Source: Desulfosudis oleivorans Hxd3
Lineage (GTDB): Bacteria; Desulfobacterota; Desulfobacteria; Desulfobacterales; Desulfosudaceae
NCBI RefSeq assembly: GCF_000018405.1
Contig: NC_009943.1
Coordinates: 62,001-126,000 of the forward strand
Direction of reading: 5' to 3'
Length of the DNA stretch: 64,000 nucleotides
The position numbers were made by a program, and so were the translations under genes. Below, one piece after another: positions 46,032 to 55,619 of this stretch (position 1 is its first letter; every line of letters starts with the position of its first letter). The notes under the pieces were generated by a model. That model made no database searches, was not told where the DNA came from, and saw only the letters and a list, made by a program, of their open reading frames with translations.

Positions 46032-48485
46032 ATGCAAACCGGTTTGAACGGCAGTCTGCTGGCGTCCGTCAGAAAACCCAGCACCTACCTGGGTAACGAG
46101 ATAAACACCATCCGAAAAGATCCCGCCTCGGTCGATCTGTTGATGGCGCTCTGCTTTCCCGATCTTTATGAGATCGGCACCTCCCATTTCGGGCTTCAGA
46201 TTCTATACCACATTCTAAACCGGGACAAGCAGATAGCGGCCGAACGGGTTTTTTCTCCAGGACCGGACATGGAGGCCCTTCTGCGGACAACAGGCCGGTC
46301 CGCCTTTTCCCTAGAGAGCCGGCGCCCACTGGAAACCTTTAATATTATAGGGTTTTCGCTTCTTTACGAGCTCAACTACACCAATATTCTGACTCTCCTC
46401 GATCTTTCCGGTATTCCTTTTTACGCGGCCGACCGAAAAGCGGCCCACCCCCTGGTGATTGCCGGCGGCCCCTGCACCGTGAACCCGGAGCCGGTGGCCG
46501 ATTTTTTTGACGCCATGGTGATCGGCGACGGGGAGCGGGTGACAGAAGAGATGTGCCGGGCCTGGCTGGAGATCAAAAAAAGCAGCGGCACCGTAGACCG
46601 GGCTGAAATTCTGGACCGGTGGTCTTCCATTGAAGGGGTCTATGTGCCCTCCCTGTTTACAGCCACGTATGACGCCGACGGTTTTCAGCACCTGGCCCCG
46701 GCAAAAAAAGATTACATCCGGGTGACCCGGGCCGTGGTGCCCCACCTGACCGCGGCGGATTTTCCCAACACCCCGGTGGTGCCTTATGGCAAACCCGTTC
46801 ATGACCGGCTTCGCCTGGAAATCGCCCGGGGATGCACCCGGGGGTGCCGGTTCTGCCAGGCCGGCATGATCTATCGGCCGGTGCGGGAGCGGCCGGTGGA
46901 AGACCTGCTGGCCCTGGCCGGCCAGGCCCTGGAGGCCACGGGCTATGAAGACCTCTCTCTTCTTTCCCTCAGCACCGGCGACTACAGCCGGCTGCACCAC
47001 CTGTTGGAACGGATGCTCTCTGTTCACGGCAAAGACAACGTCGCGGTTTCCGTGCCCTCCTTTCGCGCCGGTTCCCTGGGCCAGGAGGAGATGGGCCTGA
47101 TCCGGTCGGTGCGCAAAACCGGGTTTACCATTGCGCCGGAGGCCGGCACTCAGCGGCTGCGGGACGTGATCAACAAGAACATCACCGAAGAGGAGATCGT
47201 TCACACCGTATCCGACGCCTTTGGCCTGGGGTGGAACCTGATCAAGACCTACTTCATGGTGGGCCTGCCCACTGAGACCGACGCGGACATCGACGGCATC
47301 GTCTCTCTGGTTTCCCGGCTGGCCCGCATCAAAGCGCCGGGGGGCCGGGGAAAAAAGCTGCATGTGAGCGTGGCCGCCTTTATTCCCAAGTCCCACACCC
47401 CGTTTCAATGGGAGCCCCAGGTTTCCGTGGCCCGGGCCAAAGAGCTTATTTTTTCTCTTAAAAGACGCCTGGAATCCGGAAAGGTCGGGTTTAAATGGCA
47501 GCACCCGGAAACAAGCCTTTTGGAAGGGCTTTTTGCCAGGGGAGACCGGCGGCTGTCGGCCCTGATTGAAGCGGCCTGGCGCCGGGGGTGCCGGTTTGAC
47601 GGGTGGAGCGACAGCTTTGATTTTGCCGCCTGGCAGGCGGCCGCCGAGGACTGTGATCTGGACATGGAGGCGAGCGTCACCAGGAAAAGGGAGATCACGG
47701 AACCGCTTCCCTGGGACCATGTTTTTACAGGGGTTTCCAGGGTCTTTCTGGAAAAAGAGCGCGACAGCGCCTATGGGGCACGGCTCACGCCGGACTGCCG
47801 GGACCAGGAATGCAGCGGCTGCGGGGTCTGTGACTTTGAAACCGTTGCGCCCCGGCTGTCTCCGGCGCCGGCGCCGGTCCAGGAGGGCCTGGCCCCGGGC
47901 CGGCAGAACCTGCCACCGGTCTGCCTGGAGGTTTCCTATTCAAAAACAGGAGAGGCCCGGTTTTTCGGACACCTGGAGTTTATCGCCATTCTTTCCCGGG
48001 CCATTCGCCGGGCGCGGGTTCCGGTTGTGTTCTCCCAGGGATTTCACCCAAAGCCAAAGCTCTCTTTTTCCGATCCACTGCCCGTGGGCATGGAAAGCGA
48101 ATGCGAGCGGTTCTGGATGACCGTTTATGGCCCGGCCGATCCGGAGGCGATCCGCCAGGCCCTTAACCGGTGTCTGCCTGACGGGTTTTTTCTTCACGAA
48201 TGCCGCATGGTGGCCACCAGAAAAGACAAATCTTCCGGCCGCACCGGTCCCGCGGTTTACAACATCACCATCAACCAGGACCTGTTTGATGCCAGACACG
48301 AAGTGCCTGCCCCATCGGAAACAGACCCGTTTGCCATCACCGTTTTAGACCCCCGGAACCTGGTGCTGGAGATTCGACAGCGCCAGAAGGGGTTGTCGTC
48401 TCCCGGCCAGATCGTTGCCTCGGTCTTTGGCGTGGACGAGGCCCTGATTGTTCAGGGCCGGGTTGTGAAGCGGGCCGGTTTATAA
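46032..48485 (+). CDS. TIGR03960-type radical SAM protein with DUF2344 C-terminus
   Basis: The 817-residue protein has an N-terminal B12-binding-like region (1-240, with LVIAGGPCTVNPEP), a radical SAM domain with the CxxxCxxC cluster at Cys268, 272 and 275 (RGCTRGCRFCQAG), SIAPEAGTQ-like and HVSVAAFIPKSHTPFQW segments, and a C-terminal domain (about 600-815, TGEARFFGHLEFIAILSRAIRRARVP) of the DUF2344/TIGR03936 type. This fused form is common in anaerobes next to rng; its reaction is not known, though a tRNA- or rRNA-modifying role is often guessed. rng follows after 115 bp. Confidence 0.88.
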   Translation: MQTGLNGSLLASVRKPSTYLGNEINTIRKDPASVDLLMALCFPDLYEIGTSHFGLQILYHILNRDKQIAAERVFSPGPDMEALLRTTGRSAFSLESRRPLETFNIIGFSLLYELNYTNILTLLDLSGIPFYAADRKAAHPLVIAGGPCTVNPEPVADFFDAMVIGDGERVTEEMCRAWLEIKKSSGTVDRAEILDRWSSIEGVYVPSLFTATYDADGFQHLAPAKKDYIRVTRAVVPHLTAADFPNTPVVPYGKPVHDRLRLEIARGCTRGCRFCQAGMIYRPVRERPVEDLLALAGQALEATGYEDLSLLSLSTGDYSRLHHLLERMLSVHGKDNVAVSVPSFRAGSLGQEEMGLIRSVRKTGFTIAPEAGTQRLRDVINKNITEEEIVHTVSDAFGLGWNLIKTYFMVGLPTETDADIDGIVSLVSRLARIKAPGGRGKKLHVSVAAFIPKSHTPFQWEPQVSVARAKELIFSLKRRLESGKVGFKWQHPETSLLEGLFARGDRRLSALIEAAWRRGCRFDGWSDSFDFAAWQAAAEDCDLDMEASVTRKREITEPLPWDHVFTGVSRVFLEKERDSAYGARLTPDCRDQECSGCGVCDFETVAPRLSPAPAPVQEGLAPGRQNLPPVCLEVSYSKTGEARFFGHLEFIAILSRAIRRARVPVVFSQGFHPKPKLSFSDPLPVGMESECERFWMTVYGPADPEAIRQALNRCLPDGFFLHECRMVATRKDKSSGRTGPAVYNITINQDLFDARHEVPAPSETDPFAITVLDPRNLVLEIRQRQKGLSSPGQIVASVFGVDEALIVQGRVVKRAGL

Positions 48486-48600
48486 TAAGATAACGACAGT
48501 GCCGCGGCCTTAAAAAGCGGTGCCGGTCCTTCGCCCAGGGACCGCACGTGAGGGCCGGCCTTCAAAAAAGCAGGGGCAGACAGGAAAAGTGCTTCTTCAC

Positions 48601-50142
48601 ATGTCAAAAGAACTGATCATCAATGCCACGGAAAACGAGACCCGGGTAGCCCTTCTGGAAGACGGGATCCTGGCCGAGTTTTTTATGGAGCGGGGAAACC
48701 ACCTGAACATCTCCGGCAATATCTACAAGGCCCGCGTCAACCGGGTGCTGCCGGGAATGCAGGCCGCCTTTGTGGACATCGGCCTGGACCAGGCGGCCTT
48801 TATCTATGTCACCGACGTGTTTTCCGAACCCTCACGGGAGGTGGAAAACATTTTCAATGAAACAGCCGAAGAACCGGAGCCCGTTGCCGTAGCCAGGGAG
48901 GACGAGTTTGATTTGTCGGTGCCGGTGCCGCCGGCGGACGTGAAGATTGAAGACCTGCTTTCCGAAGGCCAGGAGATTCTGGTCCAGGTCTCCAAGTCTC
49001 CCATCGGCAGCAAGGGGGCCCGCATCACCACGCGCATTTCCCTGCCGGGCCGGTTTCTGGTGCTGATGCCGACCGTCGATCATGTGGGCGTGTCCAAGCG
49101 CATCGTGGAGGACGGCGAGCGGCAGCGGCTCAAGGAGCTGGTGGTGTCCCTGCGAACCGAGCCCTTCGGGTTTATCGTGCGGACCGCGGCCGAGGGGGTG
49201 GAAAAAGAGAAGCTGGAAAAGGAGATGATACTGCTGGTCAACCTGTGGCAGAAAGTGCAGAAACGGTTTGCCTCGGCTTCAGCACCGGCCCTGTTGCACC
49301 GGGATATGACGGTCTCGCTTCGGGCCGTGCGGGACTACCTGACCCACGAGGCGGACCGGGTGGTGGTGGACGCGGACTATGTCTACGACGAGATCATGAC
49401 CTTTCTGGATGAAATCATGCCCCGAATGAAGGCGTCGGTGGAGCGGTACACAGGCAGCGAGCCGATTTTTGACGCCTACAACATTGAAGGGGACGTTTTC
49501 CGGTCCTTGAAGAAAAAGGTGTGGCTCAAGTCCGGGGGGTATATCATCATCGAGCCCACCGAGGCCCTGGTGGTCATAGACGTAAACACCGGCGGCTACG
49601 TGGGGAAACACAACTTCGAAGAGACGGTATTCAAGACCAACCTGGAGGCGGCCCGGGAGATTGCCTACCAGATCCGGCTGAGAAACCTGGGCGGCATTAT
49701 TATCATCGATTTTATCGACATGGCCAGGGAGGCCAACCGGGAAAAGGTGTTTGTCTCGCTCAAGGAGTTTCTTGAAAAGGATAAAAGCAAAACCACCCTG
49801 CTGCCTTTTTCCGAGCTGGGGCTGATCCAGATGACGCGGAAGCGGACCCGCAACTCCGTGGCCCGCATGCTCTGCGAGCCCTGTTTTTACTGCAACGGCG
49901 ACGGATATCTCCTCTCCCGGCAGACCATCTGCTTTAATATTTACCGCGAGATCATGCGGGAATCCCAGGACCTGTCCGGCGAAAAAATTACGGTAAAGGT
50001 GCATCCGGACATTGCCGAGATGCTTCACGGCGAAGAGAGCCGGGTGGTAACCGGCCTGGAGGCCGACCTGGGCCGGCAGATTATTATTTATCCGGTGCCC
50101 AAGTTTCATATCGAGCAGTTTGAAATCGAGGAGATACTGTAA
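48601..50142 (+). CDS. rng: Ribonuclease G/E family endonuclease
   Basis: The 513-residue protein starts MSKELIINATENETRVALLEDG at 48601. It has the S1 domain (GNIYKARVNRVLPGMQAAFVDIGL), the DNase I-like catalytic site (VVIDVNTG, IIIIDFIDM), and the Zn-link CEPCFYCNGDG. It trims 16S rRNA 5' ends and cuts mRNA; the length and absence of a C-terminal scaffold fit RNase G. Its order after the TIGR03960 gene is widely conserved. Confidence 0.93.
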   Translation: MSKELIINATENETRVALLEDGILAEFFMERGNHLNISGNIYKARVNRVLPGMQAAFVDIGLDQAAFIYVTDVFSEPSREVENIFNETAEEPEPVAVAREDEFDLSVPVPPADVKIEDLLSEGQEILVQVSKSPIGSKGARITTRISLPGRFLVLMPTVDHVGVSKRIVEDGERQRLKELVVSLRTEPFGFIVRTAAEGVEKEKLEKEMILLVNLWQKVQKRFASASAPALLHRDMTVSLRAVRDYLTHEADRVVVDADYVYDEIMTFLDEIMPRMKASVERYTGSEPIFDAYNIEGDVFRSLKKKVWLKSGGYIIIEPTEALVVIDVNTGGYVGKHNFEETVFKTNLEAAREIAYQIRLRNLGGIIIIDFIDMAREANREKVFVSLKEFLEKDKSKTTLLPFSELGLIQMTRKRTRNSVARMLCEPCFYCNGDGYLLSRQTICFNIYREIMRESQDLSGEKITVKVHPDIAEMLHGEESRVVTGLEADLGRQIIIYPVPKFHIEQFEIEEIL

Positions 50143-50348
50143 CCATCGCCGAAGGACAAATTTTCTGCTTGACAAACAGGCGGTTCTATGTTTTTTTCTA
50201 CAGGTTTATGTCCCGGCACGGTGCCGGGCGGCATTGCTTGAACGCGAAACAGAATCAGGGACGGCTCTTAAAAAAAGCGATCAAGAACCATATCCGGGCG
50301 TAAAGGGTTTACGCCGACCATTCAGGCCGTTCCCATAAGAGGTGTATG
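50143..50348. other. Intergenic region before rpmH
   Basis: These about 200 bp carry TTGACA at 50169-50174, in a 14-bp stretch CTTGACAAACAGGC that is also at the rplU promoter, but no clear -10 follows. A perfect 8-bp-arm hairpin (CCCGGCAC/GTGCCGGG) is at 50212-50228. Confidence 0.45.
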
Positions 50349-50483
50349 ATGAAGCGGACATATCAGCCAAGTAACGTAAAACGTGCGCGAAAACATGGTT
50401 TTAGAGCGCGGATGGCCACAAAGCAGGGCCGAAGTATCCTTAAGCGAAGGAGGGCCAAGGGAAGAAAGCGGTTGACGGTTTAG
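50349..50483 (+). CDS. rpmH: Ribosomal protein L34
   Basis: The 44-residue protein [20 protein letters not shown] onward ends KGRKRLTV, the exact family pattern. An extra ATG lies directly before this start (50346); the AGAGGTGT ribosome site suits either. It leads the rpmH-rnpA-yidD-yidC-khpB-mnmE set found near replication origins in many bacteria. Confidence 0.97.
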   Translation: MKRTYQPSNVKRARKHGFRARMATKQGRSILKRRRAKGRKRLTV

Positions 50484-50620
50484 GCAAACCATGGAAGGTT
50501 GTTTTTCGGTTTAACAAAGGCAAGGCGGTGTGCGCAAGGAGCCGGGAAAACCGACGTTGGGTCGCGGGCGCGGTAAGCAGAAGCCGGGTGGTGTCGAGAC
50601 AAAACACCCCAGGGGATGGT

Positions 50621-50986
50621 GTGACAGCTTTTTCATTTAAAAAAGAAGACCGCCTGTTAAAGCGGTACGAATTTATCGAAATTTTCACATCCGGCAAAAC
50701 CGTTCATTCCTCCTGCTTTCTGGCAGGCATAAAAAAGAACCGCAAGGAAAGAATCCGGCTGGGCATCACGGTTTCAAAAAAGGTCGGCAAAGCGGCCCGG
50801 CGAAACAGGATCAAGCGACACGTCAGGGAGTTTTTCAGGCTGCATCGAGACAATTTGTCGAATTGTTGGGATATTAACGTTATTGCAAAGAAAAAGGCGG
50901 TAAACGCTTCTCCGGCGGAGCTGGAGCGCTCCCTGGCGGAGCTTTTTCACAAGTCTTCAAGGGAGTTCCCATCAGACAGGCAATAA
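50621..50986 (+). CDS. rnpA: Ribonuclease P protein component
   Basis: RnpA helps the catalytic RNA to mature tRNA 5' ends. The RNR signature is [21 protein letters not shown] place the start at GTG 50621, after AGGGGAT, giving 121 residues; the frame is open back to 50528 and a longer N-terminus cannot be excluded, as rnpA frames that reach rpmH exist elsewhere. It overlaps yidD by one base. Confidence 0.88.
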   Translation: MTAFSFKKEDRLLKRYEFIEIFTSGKTVHSSCFLAGIKKNRKERIRLGITVSKKVGKAARRNRIKRHVREFFRLHRDNLSNCWDINVIAKKKAVNASPAELERSLAELFHKSSREFPSDRQ

Positions 50987-51180
50987 TGATACTGATAAGG
51001 GCGTATCAACTGGTGGTCTCACCCCTGCTGGGGCCGAGGTGCCGGTTTTATCCCTCCTGTTCCCAATACGCCCATGAGGCCGTATTCCGGCACGGTGTCG
51101 TAAAGGGCCTGTTTCTTTCGATAAAACGTATTGCCCGATGCCACCCTTTTTGCCCCGGCGGCTATGATCCGGTTCCGTAA
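50986..51180 (+). CDS. yidD: YidD membrane-protein insertion factor
   Basis: The 64-residue protein has the family pattern: [28 protein letters not shown] and [15 protein letters not shown], with the three conserved Cys. It binds the membrane through an amphipathic N-terminal helix and helps YidC. Its ATG uses the last A of the rnpA stop. Confidence 0.93.
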   Translation: MILIRAYQLVVSPLLGPRCRFYPSCSQYAHEAVFRHGVVKGLFLSIKRIARCHPFCPGGYDPVP

Positions 51181-51358
51181 ACGCCGTCGGTCCCGCATTT
51201 TCAAAACCGCAACGCCTTTCGGTCGTTTCTTCCCTGCTGTATTGACAACAACAACACGGAACGCGGAAGACAGCCGCCTGCCGTGATCATGCGGGCTGCG
51301 TGTCTGCCTGGTGCGGCGAGCTGTTTTTCCCCGAGGTTTTCCGGTCAGGAAGAGAGTT

Positions 51359-53038
51359 ATGGAACACATTCGACTGGTGCTGGCAGTGGTCTTATCGGTC
51401 CTGGTGCTGCTGGTATGGCAGGTCTTTTTTATTGGTTCTCCTGAGGCGCCGGTCAGGCCGGACGGCGCACCGGTTGCGCCGGCACAGGAGGCGGCGGCCC
51501 CACCTAACCCGGCCGCCGGAGATGTGGCCTTGCCCCGGGAAAACGCCCCGCCGGAACAGGTTACCCCTGCCGATTCGGCCCTGGTTCCGACAGAGGCCCC
51601 TGCCGCGCCGGTGGTGGTGGAGACCGGCCTTTATACGGTTACCCTCAACGGCAATGGCGCCCATATATCCGATTTTGTATTAAAAAACTATCGGGAGACC
51701 AACGACCCGGCGTCTCCGGCCAAACGGCTGCTGTCTGACAACAACCCCCAGGGCTCGCTGCGCGTGAACCTGGAGGGAGACACCCTGGCCGGGATGGCGA
51801 ACGGGCCTTATTCCGCGGATGTGGCGGATGGGCCGGTGGTGGTGTCCGACCAGCCACGATCCGTTGTTTTTACGCGGCAATTTCCCGGCGGCCGCGTGGT
51901 GGAAAAGCGCTATACGTTTACACCGGACAGCTACATGATCGACCTGGCCGTAACCCTGAAAAACGGGTCTGAAACCCCGCTTTCCGGCAACCTGGCCGTG
52001 ACCCTGGCCCGCTATTTTACAGACGACGGCAGCCGGTTTGTGTTTGAAGGACCCAGCGCCCTTGTGGGTCATGATCTGGAGGAGATCAAGCTGGGCGACA
52101 TTCAGAAGAAGGCCAGCCTGACGGGCTCCCTTGCCTGGATATCCATTCAGAACCGGTACTTCATGTCGGCCCTGATTCCCGAGACCCCCACCGAGGCCGC
52201 CATGCGGCTCTCCCGGACCCCGGAGCAGGTGGTCACCGCCACCTACCTGGCGCCGGCGCGTACGGTCGGTGCCAACAGCACCGAAACCTATCGCTTTTCG
52301 GTTTTCATGGGCCCAAAAAGCGTTCAGATCCTGGGCAGGGCCGGACACGCTCTTGACCGGGCCGTCAACTTCGGCTTTTTTGATTTTATCGCCCGTCCCT
52401 GTCTCTGGCTGATGAACTTTCTTTACCGCTATATTCCCAACTACGGCATTGCCATTATCATTATTACCCTTCTGTTCAAGCTGGTTTTCTGGCCCCTTGG
52501 CAACAAGAGCTACAAGTCCATGGCGGAGATGAAGCGGCTGGCCCCGCTGATGGCCGAGATCCGGGAAAAATACAAGGACGACCGGAAAAAAATGAACGAG
52601 GAGGTGATGAACCTCTACCGGACCTACAAGATCAACCCCCTGGGCGGGTGCCTGCCGATTCTTGTGCAGATTCCGGTGTTTTTCGCTTTTTACCGAATGC
52701 TTTACCAGGCCATCGAACTTCGCCACGCGCCCTTTTTCGGGTGGATAAACGACCTGTCCGCGCCGGACCGGCTTTTTAACTTTGATGTCTCCCTGCCGCT
52801 GATTGCGCCGCCGGTGGGGATTCCGGTGCTCACCATTGTCATGGGCGCCACCATGATCATTCAGCAGAAGCTTCAACCGCCCATGGGAGACCCGACCCAG
52901 GCGAAAATCATGATGCTGATGCCGATCTTCTTTACGTTCATATTTATCAACTTTCCTTCGGGGCTTGTTCTCTACTGGCTTGTAAACAACACCATTTCCA
53001 TTTTCCAGCAGTACTACATTACACGGAAGAACGCATAG
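51359..53038 (+). CDS. yidC: Membrane protein insertase YidC
   Basis: The 559-residue insertase begins with one transmembrane helix (about 5-23), then an Ala/Pro-rich linker and the large periplasmic domain (about 80-340) of Gram-negative YidC, then the conserved C-terminal membrane core (FFDFIARPCLWLMNFLYRYI, IIIITLLFKLVFWPLGNKSYKSMAEMKRL, GGCLPILVQIPVFFAFYRML and a final helix pair). ATG 51359 follows AGGAAGAG. It lies 178 bp after yidD, before khpB. Confidence 0.96.
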   Translation: MEHIRLVLAVVLSVLVLLVWQVFFIGSPEAPVRPDGAPVAPAQEAAAPPNPAAGDVALPRENAPPEQVTPADSALVPTEAPAAPVVVETGLYTVTLNGNGAHISDFVLKNYRETNDPASPAKRLLSDNNPQGSLRVNLEGDTLAGMANGPYSADVADGPVVVSDQPRSVVFTRQFPGGRVVEKRYTFTPDSYMIDLAVTLKNGSETPLSGNLAVTLARYFTDDGSRFVFEGPSALVGHDLEEIKLGDIQKKASLTGSLAWISIQNRYFMSALIPETPTEAAMRLSRTPEQVVTATYLAPARTVGANSTETYRFSVFMGPKSVQILGRAGHALDRAVNFGFFDFIARPCLWLMNFLYRYIPNYGIAIIIITLLFKLVFWPLGNKSYKSMAEMKRLAPLMAEIREKYKDDRKKMNEEVMNLYRTYKINPLGGCLPILVQIPVFFAFYRMLYQAIELRHAPFFGWINDLSAPDRLFNFDVSLPLIAPPVGIPVLTIVMGATMIIQQKLQPPMGDPTQAKIMMLMPIFFTFIFINFPSGLVLYWLVNNTISIFQQYYITRKNA

Positions 53039-53052
53039 GTGTGGAGGATGGT

Positions 53053-54078
53053 ATGACCGACACAAAAGAGTTTGAAGGCAAAAATATTGACGCGGCCCTG
53101 GAAAAGGCCAGCAGCGCCCTTAACATGACCAAAGACCAGTTGCGCTACGAGGTGGTCTGTACCGGGTCCAGCGGCATTTTCGGGCTGGTGGGGGTTAAAA
53201 ACGCCCGCATTCGAATTCTCAATTCGAAAAAAGGGTCGGGGGGCGCCGGAGCAGGGGGCAGGCGGGACGTGCTGGACGAGGACCGGCAGGAGATTCTCTC
53301 CATGCTGGACGAGGCTTTTGCCGAACCGGCCCCTGAACCCGAAAGCCGGCCCAGGCCCGAGGCTAAAGCAGCGCCCAGGGGAGAGCCCAGGGCTGAGTCG
53401 AAAAAAGCGCCCAGGGCCAAACCCAAATCCCGGCCCCGGACGGAAAAAGGGGCTCCTGCCCCGGCTGAACGGTCAAGGGCGGCCGGCCGGCCGCCGGCAA
53501 ACGGGGCCAAGCCCCCTGCACCGGAGGAGCGCCCAGAGACACCGCCGGCCGCTTCAGAGGAACTGCCGGAATCGCCGCCGGCACCGCCTGTTGAGGTGAA
53601 AGAGGCGGACGTGGTTCTGGCCCGGGACGTTTTGAGTAAAATACTGGACAACATCACCGACGAAGCCACGGTGAAAGTGGCGTTCGAGCCGGGCCGGGTC
53701 GGTTTTTCCATGGAGGGCGGCAACTCATCGGTGCTCATCGGCAAGCGCGGCAAAACCCTGAAGGCCATGCAGCATATTGTTGAAAAGGTGGTTAAAAAAT
53801 CGATGGGTGAGGCGGTGGAGGTGCAGGTGGACGTGGAAGGGTATCTGGAAAAACGGGCATCCTCCCTGACAACCCTTGCCTCCCGTCTGGCTGAAAAGGC
53901 CCGGCAGACCGGCAAGCCCACCACCATCAGCCGAATGGACGCCTACGAGCGGAAGATCATTCATGACGCCCTGCGGACCGACAGAAGCGTGAAAACCCGC
54001 AGCGTGGGAAACGGGGACATTCGAAACGTGGTGATCCATCCCGGACGGCGGACCAGCCGTAAAAAAACGGCGCCATAA
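53053..54078 (+). CDS. khpB: KhpB/Jag RNA-binding protein with a long linker
   Basis: The 341-residue protein has the Jag_N domain (about 3-52), a Pro/Ala/Arg-rich disordered linker (about 75-195), a KH domain with VLIGKRGKTLKAMQHIVEKVV (about 225-245) and an R3H domain (PTTISRMDAYERKIIHDAL, near 290-310). It binds RNA and affects cell-division or envelope gene expression in other bacteria. ATG 53053 follows GGAGGATGGT. Its order after yidC is conserved. Confidence 0.93.
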   Translation: MTDTKEFEGKNIDAALEKASSALNMTKDQLRYEVVCTGSSGIFGLVGVKNARIRILNSKKGSGGAGAGGRRDVLDEDRQEILSMLDEAFAEPAPEPESRPRPEAKAAPRGEPRAESKKAPRAKPKSRPRTEKGAPAPAERSRAAGRPPANGAKPPAPEERPETPPAASEELPESPPAPPVEVKEADVVLARDVLSKILDNITDEATVKVAFEPGRVGFSMEGGNSSVLIGKRGKTLKAMQHIVEKVVKKSMGEAVEVQVDVEGYLEKRASSLTTLASRLAEKARQTGKPTTISRMDAYERKIIHDALRTDRSVKTRSVGNGDIRNVVIHPGRRTSRKKTAP

Positions 54079-54098
54079 CCCAAAACCACGCAGTCAAC

Positions 54099-55487
54099 AT
54101 GGAACGATCCACCATAGCGGCCATTGCAACCCCCGCAGCGCCGGGCGGCATTGGCATTGTCCGGCTTTCCGGCCCCCGGGCCGTTGCCATCGCCCTTTCT
54201 GTCTTTTCCTCCCGGCCGGATGCGGCCGCAGCCTCCCTTTCCGAAGCCGGCGCCGAGTCCCACCGGATGTATCATGGATATGTGTTTGACGACGACGCTC
54301 TGGTGGACGAGGTTCTGCTGGTGGTAATGCGGGCCCCCCGGTCCTACACCGGAGAGGACGTGGCTGAAATTCACACCCATGGCGGCCCGGCCGTGGTCAG
54401 CGCCGTGTGCGACCTGGTGCTGCGGGCCGGTGCCGAGCCGGCGGCGCCGGGGGAGTTTACCCAACGGGCCTTTTTGAACGGCCGCATCGATCTGACCCAG
54501 GCCGAGGCCGTGGCCGACATGATCGAGGCGGCCTCTATTGAGCAGGTAAAGGCCGCGGCGGCCCAGGTGTCCGGTGAAATTCGGCAAGCGGTGTCCGGGC
54601 TGAAACAGTCGCTGGCCGGCCTGATGGCCGAAATGGAGGCCGCCATCGAATTTGATGACCAGGTGGAGGGCTCCTTTTCCCCTGAAAAGGCCGCCTGTCG
54701 AATCGAAACCGAAGTGCTGCCCTGCCTGCAGGACCTGCTGGACCGGCGCCGAGCGACTGAAGCCGGCAGGGGCGCCACCGTGGTCATCGCCGGCCCGCCC
54801 AACGCGGGAAAATCGACGCTGCTCAACCGGCTGCTGGGAACCGACCGCGCCCTTGTTTCAGAGATCCCCGGCACCACCCGGGACCTGGTGGACGGGCGGG
54901 TGTGGGTGTCCGGCACGCCCTTTGTGTTTACCGACACGGCGGGCCTGCGACCTGACTCCGGAGATGCGGTGGAGGCCATGGGCATGGCCCGGGCCCGCAC
55001 CGCCATGGACCAGGCGGACCTGATTCTGTTTGTTGTGGACGCGGCTGCCGGTATGGGGCCGGAAAGTGGCGCGCTTTTTTGCGAGGCATCGGCAAAACCG
55101 TTCGTGGTGGTGGCCAATAAAAGCGACCTGCCCGAAGCCAGGGGCTTTATGCCGCCGTCTGCCTGGCCGGCAGCGCCGGTGGTGCATGTGTCGGCCCTTC
55201 ACGGGCTTGGAATTAAAGAGCTTAAAAACCTCCTGGTCCGCATGGTTGGCGAACAGGCGGTGCCGGCGAGCGGCCGGGCCGCACCCAACCCCAGGCACCG
55301 CGCCGCCCTGGTCGCCTGCCGGGAAGCCTTGGTCGCCGCCGGCGCCGCTCTGAAAAACGGAGTGCCGGCCGACGTGGCGGTTCTGGATATTCGGGCCGCC
55401 GTTGACCGCCTGAACGAGATCTCCGGGGAAGGGGCCGGCCCGACGGTGCTGGATGCAATTTTCGAGCGGTTCTGCATCGGCAAATAG
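54099..55487 (+). CDS. mnmE: tRNA modification GTPase MnmE
   Basis: With MnmG, MnmE puts a 5-carboxymethylaminomethyl group on wobble uridine 34. The 462-residue protein has the N-terminal THF-binding domain, helical domain, G motifs GPPNAGKST, DTAGLR, NKSD, and the C-terminal CIGK (Cys459) typical of the family. It is the last gene of the rpmH-yidC run; the parS palindrome follows 14 bp later. mnmG, often next to it, is not in the window. Confidence 0.96.
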   Translation: MERSTIAAIATPAAPGGIGIVRLSGPRAVAIALSVFSSRPDAAAASLSEAGAESHRMYHGYVFDDDALVDEVLLVVMRAPRSYTGEDVAEIHTHGGPAVVSAVCDLVLRAGAEPAAPGEFTQRAFLNGRIDLTQAEAVADMIEAASIEQVKAAAAQVSGEIRQAVSGLKQSLAGLMAEMEAAIEFDDQVEGSFSPEKAACRIETEVLPCLQDLLDRRRATEAGRGATVVIAGPPNAGKSTLLNRLLGTDRALVSEIPGTTRDLVDGRVWVSGTPFVFTDTAGLRPDSGDAVEAMGMARARTAMDQADLILFVVDAAAGMGPESGALFCEASAKPFVVVANKSDLPEARGFMPPSAWPAAPVVHVSALHGLGIKELKNLLVRMVGEQAVPASGRAAPNPRHRAALVACREALVAAGAALKNGVPADVAVLDIRAAVDRLNEISGEGAGPTVLDAIFERFCIGK

Positions 55488-55501
55488 GCGAAGACTCTGC
55501 C

Positions 55502-55533
55502 GGCTCGAATGTTTCACGTGAAACATTCGAGCC
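55502..55533. promoter_or_regulatory. parS: parS centromere site within a 32-bp palindrome
   Basis: TGTTTCACGTGAAACA at 55510-55525 is the exact consensus site bound by ParB (Spo0J). The flanking GGCTCGAA/TTCGAGCC arms extend the dyad to a perfect 32 bp. In most bacteria such sites cluster within the origin region and guide chromosome segregation. No parA/parB is in the window. Confidence 0.93.
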
Positions 55534-55619
55534 GGGCAGGGTTGTGTAATATCGGAAAATGCTTATGTTGAAAAAACAGCCCGACCGTTGTTTGAATGTT
55601 CTGGAATAAGGAGAAAGAG

